A DNA stretch of 61,963 bases from Tissierellia bacterium (GTDB taxonomy: Bacteria; Bacillota; Clostridia; Tissierellales; Peptoniphilaceae). The notes beneath the pieces are model-generated. The model was not told the origin of the DNA. It did not search any database and saw nothing but the letters and a program-made list of their open reading frames with translations. Below are positions 25,953-33,687 of this stretch, in pieces; position 1 is the stretch's first letter, and every line of letters starts with the position of its first letter. The translations under genes and the position numbers were made by a program. The stretch lies in the NCBI GenBank assembly GCA_012728295.1, contig JAAYFJ010000079.1:1-61963 (forward strand), in the 5' to 3' direction.

Positions 25953-27647
25953 TTATTCAAATTTATAGGCAGTAACTTTCGGAACAAGATTATCTAATTT
26001 GTCTTTAGCGTACTGCATGGTACAATAACCCAAAAAAGAACCTGCTATATTTACTACATTAGTATAACCCATGTTTTGTAAGAAGCAAATAACATTGTAA
26101 CTTCTTTGCCCTGTTCTACAATAAATATACACTTCTTCATTAGTCGGGATTTCATTGATCCTTAATCTTAATTCACTCATCGGGATATTAATTGCTTCTA
26201 AAATATGCCCCTCTTCAAACTCATCTCGCTCTCGAACATCAATAATGGTCTTTTCTTTATTAATTACTTTATCAAAATCTGATACGGATATTTGTCTAAA
26301 TCTATTTTCTAGAATATTCATTCCCACTAATCCAGCGTAGTTAACTATATCTTTTGCTGTGCTAAAAATCGGTGAATAGCATAATTCCAGCTGTTTTAAA
26401 TCTTCCAAAGTACCATTTTTTATAAGTAAAGCAGAGACAACATCCACTCTTTTTACAGCATCACCTTCACCAATAGCTTGTGCACCTAATAACTTGCCTG
26501 TCGGTCTTTCAAATAATAGTTTAAAGAAAACAGGACTAGCTCCTTCTAAAACCGATACTTTATCAGAAGGGATAACAAAAGAATAATCATAGATAATATT
26601 CAACTGTTTTAATCTTTTCTCACTTAATCCAGTAAACGCAATATTGTAATTAAAAAGCCTTAAAGCTGAACTTCCAATAACCCCTATTGTCCTATCGTAA
26701 TCACCATTAATGTGATTAGCTGCAATTCTAGCTTCCTTTTGAGCCGGTCCTGCTAGAGCTAATTTTGTTTTTTCTCCTGAAATATGGTGAAAGACTTCTA
26801 CCGAATCACCAACTGCATAAATACTTGGATCTGATGTGGTAAAGCTCTCATTAACTAGTATTCCTCCTGTTGTCCCTAGCTTTAATCCTGCATCAACCGC
26901 CAGCTTAATATCCGGCTTAACACCAATAGCAAATACTACTATATCTGCTTTTATTTCTTTACCAGAGCTCAGTATTATTGAACTTGATGTCACCTTTATT
27001 AAACTATCATTGAGGTGTAGATCAACACCTTCATCAATAAGACTCTTATGAACTATAGATGCCATATCAGGGTCTAGTGGAGCTAAAACTTGATTCCCCG
27101 CTTCAATCAATGAAACTTTTTTTCCATAGTGAACTAGATTTTCTACTACCTCAAGACCTATGAAACCACCGCCTATTACAGCTATGTTCTTTATTTCAGA
27201 ACTATCAAGCTTGGATCTTAAGCGTACCACATCTTTTACATTTCTTACGGTATGATAATCAATAAGATCTAAACCCTCAATTTTAGGCACAATTGGCTTT
27301 GCACCCGTTGCAATTATTAATTTATCATATGGAATCATCTTCATGCTCATATCTGATAAACAAAGAACTTCAACAAGCTTCTCATCTCTATCCACTCTTA
27401 TGGCTTCATGACCCGTTAATGCAGTAATATTATAATTGTTGTGAAACTTATCAGGATTCATTAATACCAATTCATCAGCTTCCTCAACAAAACCACCCAA
27501 ATAATACGGTAATGAGCAATTTGAAAAACTAACATGCTCGTCTTTCTCAACAATAGTGATAATATCTTTTTCAGATAACCTTCTCAGTTTTGTAGCAACA
27601 GTTGCACCGCCTGCTACTCCTCCAATGACTACTATTCTCCTACTCAT
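25953..27647 (-). CDS. CoA-disulfide reductase-like flavoprotein with C-terminal rhodanese domain
   Basis: In this 564-residue protein, residues 1-440 form a pyridine-nucleotide-disulfide oxidoreductase. It has an FAD site (VVIGGVAGGATVATKLRR), the single active cysteine C44 in SFSNCSLPYYLGG (typical of CoADR/NADH oxidase/NSR enzymes), an NADH site (IAVIGGGFIGLE) and the second FAD motif ending YAVGDSVE. Residues about 465-555 are a rhodanese domain with VYIYCRTGQRSYN holding the catalytic Cys. Fusions of this type reduce CoA disulfide, CoA persulfide or polysulfide. The ATG at 27647 follows GGAGG and overlaps the previous stop by 8 bases; a longer frame to 27701 lacks a site. Confidence 0.93.
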   Translation of the reverse strand: MSRRIVVIGGVAGGATVATKLRRLSEKDIITIVEKDEHVSFSNCSLPYYLGGFVEEADELVLMNPDKFHNNYNITALTGHEAIRVDRDEKLVEVLCLSDMSMKMIPYDKLIIATGAKPIVPKIEGLDLIDYHTVRNVKDVVRLRSKLDSSEIKNIAVIGGGFIGLEVVENLVHYGKKVSLIEAGNQVLAPLDPDMASIVHKSLIDEGVDLHLNDSLIKVTSSSIILSSGKEIKADIVVFAIGVKPDIKLAVDAGLKLGTTGGILVNESFTTSDPSIYAVGDSVEVFHHISGEKTKLALAGPAQKEARIAANHINGDYDRTIGVIGSSALRLFNYNIAFTGLSEKRLKQLNIIYDYSFVIPSDKVSVLEGASPVFFKLLFERPTGKLLGAQAIGEGDAVKRVDVVSALLIKNGTLEDLKQLELCYSPIFSTAKDIVNYAGLVGMNILENRFRQISVSDFDKVINKEKTIIDVRERDEFEEGHILEAINIPMSELRLRINEIPTNEEVYIYCRTGQRSYNVICFLQNMGYTNVVNIAGSFLGYCTMQYAKDKLDNLVPKVTAYKFE

Positions 27648-28029
27648 TATTAGCCTCCAAGTGTTTTTGTACATATTCTGCATATGACAGTTTATCTTCA
27701 ATTTCCAAGTCTTTTTCTCCAGCTAAATACTCAAGATGATGAGTTAGTTCGTGATCTAACAATTCTTGTAGTTTCTCTTTTATTTGATTCTTGTTAACGT
27801 ATGAATATACTTTTTGTAAGGATCCGTAATAGATCATAATATAAGAGCTCATCCCATCTCTTACATATTCCCCCAAAATATAATAATCATCGGCTAAACG
27901 TTTAGGATGAAGCTTTTCTTTTGGAGATAAGTTTACACCACCATATAGATCCCTGAATAATCTTGGATCCATTTCTTCCATAATTTCGTCTAGTATAAAT
28001 CCTATCTCTTCCATAGAATAAAATTCCAT
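27640..28029 (-). CDS. Zincin-like metallopeptidase family protein
   Basis: The 129-residue protein has HELTHHLEYLAGEKDLE (His93, Glu94, His97, then a downstream acidic residue). This is the HExxH motif of the minimal zincin family (PF06262 type), which is widespread and largely uncharacterised. It lacks a signal peptide or membrane anchor. I chose the ATG at 28029 with AGGAG 9 bases upstream; a GTG two codons earlier is too close to that site. Its place inside a sugar-phosphate operon is unexplained. Confidence 0.88.
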   Translation of the reverse strand: MEFYSMEEIGFILDEIMEEMDPRLFRDLYGGVNLSPKEKLHPKRLADDYYILGEYVRDGMSSYIMIYYGSLQKVYSYVNKNQIKEKLQELLDHELTHHLEYLAGEKDLEIEDKLSYAEYVQKHLEANNE

Positions 28030-28041
28030 TATCACATTCTC

Positions 28042-29088
28042 CTATAGATAAAAATCACCAGTTCCAAATTCTTTATATCTTTTTAAATCATATGGAGAGA
28101 ATACGCCTTTGTCTGTTACAACACCTTTTATTAAATGAGGAGGCACTATATCAAAAGCCGGATACCAACCAATAGTTCCAGGGTGAACATGCTTAACACC
28201 ATGGCACGATAGAACTTCCTCGGGATTTCTTTGCTCAATTATAACATCACTAATGCTGACATGGTCAATATCTGGTATACCAGTTACAAAATATGGAACT
28301 TCATGAAAATGGGACACTATCGCCATTTGATATGTTCCTACTTTGTTTACCACATTACCGTCCATACAAATCGAATCAGCTGCTGATGTAAAAATATCTA
28401 TTCCCTTATTTTTAATATATGCAGCCACCATGTTATCAGTTATTACTGTGACTTCGATTCCCATGTCAGCAGCTACTGAAGCCGTTAGTCTTGCACCTTG
28501 TAAATATGGTCTAGTTTCGGGACATACCAATGAAATGCTTTTCCCATTATTCTTAGCAGTTCTAATCATCATTCCGACTATAGTTTCTCCGAAACATTGT
28601 GTCATTATCTTTCCATTTTCAGGTATTAAATCAACTAGGTATCTGGAGACCTCTTCCATTTTATTATACCTTTTTTCTAATTGACTAATATTGTAATCCA
28701 TGAGCTCGTGCTCAGGATTTTTATTAGATTCAATTGCTTTTTTTATTACGGATAAACACCCATTTACTACCTGTTTCATCCTATGAGTGGTCGTAGGTCT
28801 TGCATGTGATAGCCGATATGCAGATTCTTCTAGATATTTCCATGGATTTGGCTCTTTTAGAGATTCCCTGTAAGCCAATATCATCCCCATAGCTGCAGCT
28901 GTATATGGTCCAGCACTCTGTGTAACCATATCAGCGATCGCTCTAGCAACTTCATAATGAGTATTACATTGAACAAATGATTTTTCCCTTGGATAAATAC
29001 GTCTGTCTAAAATACGAACAACACCATTGTCATACCAAGCAACGTTTTCATAAATTAGTAAAAAACCAAGTTCTTTATCAGCCCTCAT
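28042..29088 (-). CDS. MtnA/DrdI-like aldose-1-phosphate isomerase (eIF-2B superfamily)
   Basis: The 348-residue protein follows the methylthioribose-1-phosphate isomerase plan. An N-terminal ILDRRIYPREKSFVQC segment comes first, then ARPTTTHR (Arg97). The catalytic Cys165 lies in IMTQCFGE, followed by CPETRPYLQGARLTA, and the catalytic Asp238 lies in SAADSICMDGNVVNKVGTY. The usual RGAP phosphate-contact loop of MtnA is replaced by QSAGP (57-61), and GADRI.ANGDV is altered, so substrate preference may differ. It sits between a class II aldolase and a zincin, and a nucleoside phosphorylase is divergent nearby. That context favours 5-deoxyribose-1-phosphate or methylthioribose-1-phosphate as substrate. 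Confidence 0.82.
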   Translation of the reverse strand: MRADKELGFLLIYENVAWYDNGVVRILDRRIYPREKSFVQCNTHYEVARAIADMVTQSAGPYTAAAMGMILAYRESLKEPNPWKYLEESAYRLSHARPTTTHRMKQVVNGCLSVIKKAIESNKNPEHELMDYNISQLEKRYNKMEEVSRYLVDLIPENGKIMTQCFGETIVGMMIRTAKNNGKSISLVCPETRPYLQGARLTASVAADMGIEVTVITDNMVAAYIKNKGIDIFTSAADSICMDGNVVNKVGTYQMAIVSHFHEVPYFVTGIPDIDHVSISDVIIEQRNPEEVLSCHGVKHVHPGTIGWYPAFDIVPPHLIKGVVTDKGVFSPYDLKRYKEFGTGDFYL

Positions 29089-29090
29089 TT

Positions 29091-29741
29091 TTATCTCCCT
29101 TGACCATAATTCTGAAACCTAGCTAAAACATCTAACATTTCTTCGTGACTTAGAATAGGAACATCTTCCTTGACTTGAAGCGCGTTTATATAAACCTTTG
29201 CACAAAACTCAAGTTCTCTGGCAATATCCATTGCTTTTCCTAAAGAGTCTGAATAGCAAATTAATCCATGATGTTCAAGTATAACTGCCTTCCCTTCACC
29301 CATAAAATTATGCGCAGCTTCAGCTAGCTCTATAGTCCCGAAAGGCCTATAAGGCGCTATAGGAACTTCCTCTAATCCTGAGGAAGCTACAAGATAGTGA
29401 ATTGCCGGCAAAGCTTTACCTAAACATGCTAAAGTAGTCAAATATGGCGAATGAGTATGCACTACAGCATTACAATTTTCTCTATTCTCATATAATATGG
29501 AATGCATTGACCACTCACTCGATGGTTTATTCCCCTCTAAATCATAGTTTCCATCGAAAGATGTTTTCACAATATTATCTGCAGTCAATGTTGAGTAGTC
29601 CATCCCTGAAGGAGTTATATACATGCTGTTGTCACCAGGAACTCTTACGCTAATATTACCACCTGATGCCGTAGTTAAGCCCTCTTTTATCATATTATTC
29701 CCATATATAATTATCTGTTTCTTAAAATCTGTCAATTTCAT
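29091..29741 (-). CDS. Class II aldolase (FucA/DrdA/Ald2-like)
   Basis: The 216-residue protein has the fuculose-phosphate-aldolase fold signatures: phosphate loop TTASGGNIS (about 23-31), ITPSGMDY, catalytic Glu76 in SSEWSMH, zinc ligands His95 and His97 in VVHTHSPY, and a third His in LEHHGL. These enzymes cut ketose-1-phosphates into DHAP and an aldehyde. The isomerase-like gene starts two bases after its stop. In that setting, cleavage of 5-deoxyribulose-1-P or methylthioribulose-1-P is more likely than fuculose use, since no fucose genes are nearby. Confidence 0.87.
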   Translation of the reverse strand: MKLTDFKKQIIIYGNNMIKEGLTTASGGNISVRVPGDNSMYITPSGMDYSTLTADNIVKTSFDGNYDLEGNKPSSEWSMHSILYENRENCNAVVHTHSPYLTTLACLGKALPAIHYLVASSGLEEVPIAPYRPFGTIELAEAAHNFMGEGKAVILEHHGLICYSDSLGKAMDIARELEFCAKVYINALQVKEDVPILSHEEMLDVLARFQNYGQGR

Positions 29742-29742
29742 A

Positions 29743-30765
29743 TTATTTAGACTTTCTTAATATTTTTCTACTGATTTCTGAAACTTTTTTACAACCAGTC
29801 ATTAACATGGTGTTTTTGAAATCGTTTACTAAATTGTCTATATAGACTTTTACTCCTTCTGCACCTGCTCCATATGCTGCTACAGCCATTGGTCTGCCTA
29901 TTAAAACAGCATCTGCCCCTAAAGCCAATGCTGTGGCAATATGTGCTCCCGTTCTAAAACCACCATCTACAATAATCGTCATATCTTTTCCAACTGCGTC
30001 AGCTATTTCAGGCAAAACCTCTATCGTTGATGGCGTCAAATCTAATACTCTTCCTCCGTGATTAGAAACTACAATGCCTGAAGCTCCAGCCTCCTTTGCT
30101 GCAATTGCACTTTCAACAGTCATTATTCCTTTCACAATAAATGGTACTCTTAATTGGCTAACAATTTTTCTTAATTCCGATGTAGATTTAGGCCCTAATT
30201 TTTTTCCTGATGCACTAATAAAAGGAAGACCTGCAGCGTCAATATCCATTGCTATTGCTGGTGTATTAGATTTGATGGCCAATTCTAATCTTGTTTGCAT
30301 TTCATCTAATGGCCAAGGCTTAATAGTAGGAATTCCAAATCCATTAATATCATTTACAGCTCTAAGTGGTTCTGTAAAGAAATCTAAAGATATTCCATCT
30401 CCTGTCCACCCTATTAAACCACCCTCAGCACATCCTTTAACAATTGCGCTAGTATATTCATAATCTGTTAGATGATCCCCAAAACAAGCTTTTAAACCTC
30501 CTATAGGAGCTGCCATAATAGGAGCACGCAACTTTATTCCTAGTATTTCGGTTTCAGTGCTAATTTCCCCTTCTTCATATATTAAATCCATATTTAATTT
30601 GTAGGATTGCAATGATTCATAGTTCCTAATAAAACTCATGCCTGTTCCCTTGCCGCCAATCCCAGGTACTTCACCTTTGCATATTTTTCCATTACATTCA
30701 GGACAAACCCTGCATGTAAAGCCATTAATTGATCTTGCAGTATCTCTTATGTCTTTTAAGTTCAT
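29743..30765 (-). CDS. FMN-dependent alpha-hydroxy-acid oxidizing protein with N-terminal Cys cluster
   Basis: The 340-residue protein belongs to the lactate oxidase/L-lactate dehydrogenase family of FMN TIM barrels. IMAAPIGGLKACF is near the N-terminus, IVKGIMTVESAIAA carries the FMN Lys, and VSNHGGRVLDLTPS carries the catalytic His-Arg. IIVDGGFRTGAHIATALALGADAVLIGRP binds FMN phosphate (VDGGFRTG, LGADAVLIGRP). Unusually, residues 18-29 carry Cys18, Cys21, Cys24 and Cys29, which could bind a metal or cluster. It heads the six-gene operon with aldolase and isomerase. Its substrate is unknown. A very good AAGGAGGGTG ribosome site is present. Confidence 0.88.
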   Translation of the reverse strand: MNLKDIRDTARSINGFTCRVCPECNGKICKGEVPGIGGKGTGMSFIRNYESLQSYKLNMDLIYEEGEISTETEILGIKLRAPIMAAPIGGLKACFGDHLTDYEYTSAIVKGCAEGGLIGWTGDGISLDFFTEPLRAVNDINGFGIPTIKPWPLDEMQTRLELAIKSNTPAIAMDIDAAGLPFISASGKKLGPKSTSELRKIVSQLRVPFIVKGIMTVESAIAAKEAGASGIVVSNHGGRVLDLTPSTIEVLPEIADAVGKDMTIIVDGGFRTGAHIATALALGADAVLIGRPMAVAAYGAGAEGVKVYIDNLVNDFKNTMLMTGCKKVSEISRKILRKSK

Positions 30766-30784
30766 TTTTCACCCTCCTTGAAAC

Positions 30785-30844
30785 ATTATAACAGATTATA
30801 TCACCTATTCAAATTTTGGATATTCATAAATTATTATCTATTAA
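30785..30844. promoter_or_regulatory. Divergent promoter region between the FMN oxidase operon and the nucleoside phosphorylase
   Basis: On the minus strand, TTGAAT (30807-30812) and TATAAT (30785-30790) are spaced 16 bases apart, and a second TATAAT lies at 30795-30800. The first would leave a very short leader, so the upstream -10 may be the real one. On the plus strand, TTGGAT (30816-30821) and TATTAA (30839-30844) are 17 bases apart. The assignments are tentative. Confidence 0.4.
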
Positions 30845-30876
30845 AATATGATAATATATACCAAAGGAGGATTAAT

Positions 30877-31617
30877 ATGATTACTTTGATTACTGGCACA
30901 GGAGCAGGATTTGATAATGGTGAGTTTAAGTCCATTAACACTAAATATGGAGATGTTTGCTATTTAGAAACAACTATTAACGAACAACAATATTATGTTA
31001 TTCCAAGACATGGTATTGGACACAAAATAGCTCCTAATAAAATTAACTACAGAGCAATAATTAGTGCGTGCTCTATGCTTGAATCCAATGCTGTTATAGG
31101 AATATGCGCAGTAGGCTCATGTCATAATGATTATAAGCCAGGAGACATTGCTCTTCTAACTGACTTTATTGATATGACAAAAAGCAGAGAGTCAACTTTC
31201 TATGGTGATGAAGATTTAAGACACATATCTATGGACGACCCTTATAGTGATTCTTTGAACAGCATATTAATTAACTCTGCGAATTCATTAAATATTAACA
31301 TTCACAGTGATTGCATATATGTTTGTACAGAAGGACCACGCTTTGAAACAGCAGCTGAAATAAAATTCTATAATGCTATAGGTGGAAACGTTGTAGGTAT
31401 GACTAATTACCCTGAAGTTTCTCTGGCAAGGGAATTAGGATTAAACTATGGGGCCATTTCTGTTGTTATCAATTGGTGCACTGGCTTTTCTGGAGAGAAA
31501 ATATACATAGATGAAAATTCAGTAAGCAATTCTATGAGCAAAGTCTTTGCAATTATTTCAAATGCAACTCCAAAATTAAGTTCTTTTATTGTGAATAGAC
31601 CCCCAGTTTTTATTTAA
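30877..31617 (+). CDS. MTA/purine nucleoside phosphorylase family protein (MtnP-like)
   Basis: The 246-residue protein has the PNP/MTAP pattern: phosphate loop near GTGAGFDNGE, VIPRHGIGHKIAPNKINYRAI, AVGSCHNDYKPGDIALLTDFID, and the signature TEGPRFETAAEIKFY followed by VVGMTNYPEVSLARELGL. These enzymes phosphorolyse methylthioadenosine, 5'-deoxyadenosine or purine nucleosides to base and sugar-1-phosphate. AAAGGAGG precedes the ATG at 30877; a longer frame from 30778 lacks one. It is divergent from the isomerase/aldolase operon, so it likely supplies their sugar-1-phosphate. Confidence 0.87.
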   Translation: MITLITGTGAGFDNGEFKSINTKYGDVCYLETTINEQQYYVIPRHGIGHKIAPNKINYRAIISACSMLESNAVIGICAVGSCHNDYKPGDIALLTDFIDMTKSRESTFYGDEDLRHISMDDPYSDSLNSILINSANSLNINIHSDCIYVCTEGPRFETAAEIKFYNAIGGNVVGMTNYPEVSLARELGLNYGAISVVINWCTGFSGEKIYIDENSVSNSMSKVFAIISNATPKLSSFIVNRPPVFI

Positions 31618-31622
31618 TAACT

Positions 31623-31679
31623 ATATATACAATAAAGCCTCTAAATCTTCATTAGATTTAGAGGCTTTATTGTATATAT
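31623..31679. terminator. Bidirectional terminator, 26-bp perfect stem
   Basis: Arms 31623-31648 and 31654-31679 pair perfectly around a 5-base loop. The core is AAGCCTCTAAATCT and the outer parts are A/T-rich. It separates the phosphorylase gene from convergent lgt. Confidence 0.9.
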
Positions 31680-31687
31680 TATTATAT

Positions 31688-32431
31688 CTAGTTTTTTTTA
31701 GCCTTCTCTGTTGATCTAAGTTTATAAATAACAACTCCCAAAACTATCATTAGTATACTAATAACCTGAGCAATTCTTAACGGGCCTAACATCAAACTAT
31801 CAGTTCTAAGCCCCTCAATTAAGAATCTACCAATTGAATATCCTACAAGATAGACTGAAAATATTTGACCATCAAAGGATTTCTTTTTCTTTAAGAAAAA
31901 GTATAGAATAACAAAAATTCCCAAATCCCAAATAAACTCATAGAAAAAAGTCGGATGGACATTTATTCCATTAACACTAATAGCCCATGGCAAATTAGTA
32001 GGCCCACCGTGAGCTTCTCCATTTGCATAATTTCCCCAGCGACCTATTGCCTGGCCAAGTATTAAACTTGGTGAAATAATATCCGCCATTTGCCAAAAGG
32101 AAATTCTCTTTAACCTACAATAGATTAATCCTGCAATGACGGCACCAATTATACCTCCATGAATTGCAAGACCGCCTTCTCTTATGTTAATAATCTCTGA
32201 AATGTTCTGTGCATAGTAATCCCACTTAAAAACAACATAATAAAGTCTAGCCCCTATAATTGCAGAAGGTATCATCCATAGCATAAAATCCATAAATGTA
32301 TCTTCAGAAATTAATTGATATTTTTCAGTTTCTTTAATTGCTAAAAATATTCCAATCGCCATGCCCATTGCAATCAACAAGCCATACCATCTGATTTCAA
32401 AGCTACCAATCGTAAAAGCTACGGGATTCAT
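31688..32431 (-). CDS. lgt: Prolipoprotein diacylglyceryl transferase
   Basis: The 247-residue membrane protein has seven hydrophobic segments. The Lgt signature GQAIGRWGNYANGEAHGGPT (about 127-146) has the essential Arg, and the early loop GGLAIHGGIIGAV has the conserved His. It transfers diacylglycerol from phosphatidylglycerol to the lipobox Cys of prolipoproteins such as the PotD and OppA homologues in this window. It overlaps the deoC stop by four bases and closes a five-gene operon. Confidence 0.97.
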   Translation of the reverse strand: MNPVAFTIGSFEIRWYGLLIAMGMAIGIFLAIKETEKYQLISEDTFMDFMLWMIPSAIIGARLYYVVFKWDYYAQNISEIINIREGGLAIHGGIIGAVIAGLIYCRLKRISFWQMADIISPSLILGQAIGRWGNYANGEAHGGPTNLPWAISVNGINVHPTFFYEFIWDLGIFVILYFFLKKKKSFDGQIFSVYLVGYSIGRFLIEGLRTDSLMLGPLRIAQVISILMIVLGVVIYKLRSTEKAKKN

Positions 32432-33087
32432 TTGTCACTTTCCTTATTTATTATAGTCAAAGTTCTACTAGTTCCCAATCTATCAGCGCCAGCATTTATT
32501 AGCGATATGGCATCTTCATAGGTCCCTATCCCTCCTGATGCCTTAACTTGGCAATTGTCCCCAACTGTTTCTGCCATTAACTTTACATGTTCTACTGTTG
32601 CGCCTCCAGAGCCAAAGCCCGTAGACGTTTTTACAAAATCAAGATTAAACTCCACAGCCAATTTACAAGCTTCTATAATTTGCTCATTTGTCAAATAACA
32701 AGTTTCAATAATCATTTTTATCAATGCTTGTCCATTCACTTCATTTACGATACTTTTAATGCAGTCTCTCACTAAACTCATATTTCCAGACAAAAATGCT
32801 CCCACAGCCAAAACAAAGTCAATCTCGTCCGCACCGTCTTCTATTGCTTTTCTTGCTTCAAATCCAATTGCTGCAGGAGAACTTGCTCCTAATGGAAAAC
32901 CTACAACAGTACAGACCTTAACATCTGAGCCATCAATACATTTTTTCGCATGTTTAACATATATTGGATTTACACATACGGCAAACAATCTGTTGTCAAC
33001 CGCTTCTTTGCATAATAGTTCAATATCTTTTTCTGTTGCTGTAGCTTTTAATAATGTGTGGTCAATGTAATTACGTAAATTTATCAT
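32428..33087 (-). CDS. deoC: Deoxyribose-phosphate aldolase
   Basis: The 219-residue class I aldolase has YIDHTLLKATATE near the N-terminus, VCTVVGFPLGA, EIDFVLAVGA, the Schiff-base Lys in FVKTSTGFGSGGAT (about 155-168) and VKASGGIGTYEDA. It splits 2-deoxyribose-5-phosphate into glyceraldehyde-3-phosphate and acetaldehyde, feeding nucleoside carbon into glycolysis. The ATG at 33087 follows AGAGGTGAG; a GTG two codons earlier overlaps it. Confidence 0.97.
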   Translation of the reverse strand: MINLRNYIDHTLLKATATEKDIELLCKEAVDNRLFAVCVNPIYVKHAKKCIDGSDVKVCTVVGFPLGASSPAAIGFEARKAIEDGADEIDFVLAVGAFLSGNMSLVRDCIKSIVNEVNGQALIKMIIETCYLTNEQIIEACKLAVEFNLDFVKTSTGFGSGGATVEHVKLMAETVGDNCQVKASGGIGTYEDAISLINAGADRLGTSRTLTIINKESDK

Positions 33088-33089
33088 AC

Positions 33090-33674
33090 TCACCTCTGAA
33101 TTATATATTTTTCTTTATTGTTCCACTTATTGCCTAATATTTTAAGTTCCTTTAGTACATCCTGTCTGTTTGCTACTTCAAAACTATCAGTCTTAGATAT
33201 GCAATATTGACCTATAAAATCAAAATTACAAGCTCTAAAAAAGTAATCCGCAGTCAATCTTGCTCCAGTGAATTGATTAAATTCAAATGGTGCTCCTCCA
33301 TTAGCCAATAAATATGCTGGCCTAGATTTATTTCCTGGTCCATTTTTCATTAATTCATATTTTTGAGACCAATATACTTGAGTTCTATCTATAAGTTTTT
33401 TTGCTTCTCCAGGGATACCATTGAAGTATATTGGAGTAGCTAGCAACATACAGTCTGCAGTTGGAACCTTTTCGTAAAACCTCTCCATATCATCTGATAC
33501 AGCACATTTACCTATTTTAGCACAAGCGCCACATGCTAAACAACCTCTGATATTCATTTCACTAGGAACAAAAATACTAATATCGTCTGCATCCATGCCC
33601 TCCAAAAACGCATTAAGCATGGTATAAGTGTTTTTACGATTTCTAGCACTCCCCATTATTGCCAAGACATTCAT
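33090..33674 (-). CDS. Flavodoxin-fold NAD(P)H reductase with Cys cluster (iron-sulfur flavoprotein-like)
   Basis: The 194-residue protein has the FMN-binding N-terminus (LAIMGSARNRKNTYTML) and a compact cysteine motif GCLACGACAKIGKC followed by DDM. That motif is typical of Isf-type iron-sulfur flavoproteins and related reductases. ATPIYFNGIPGEAKKLIDRTQ is the conserved FMN and dimer segment. It probably carries electrons in anaerobic redox or oxidative-stress defence, with the neighbouring rubredoxin-reductase-like protein as a possible partner (inference). Partner and substrate are unknown. Confidence 0.85.
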   Translation of the reverse strand: MNVLAIMGSARNRKNTYTMLNAFLEGMDADDISIFVPSEMNIRGCLACGACAKIGKCAVSDDMERFYEKVPTADCMLLATPIYFNGIPGEAKKLIDRTQVYWSQKYELMKNGPGNKSRPAYLLANGGAPFEFNQFTGARLTADYFFRACNFDFIGQYCISKTDSFEVANRQDVLKELKILGNKWNNKEKYIIQR

Positions 33675-33687
33675 ACTTACCTACTTT

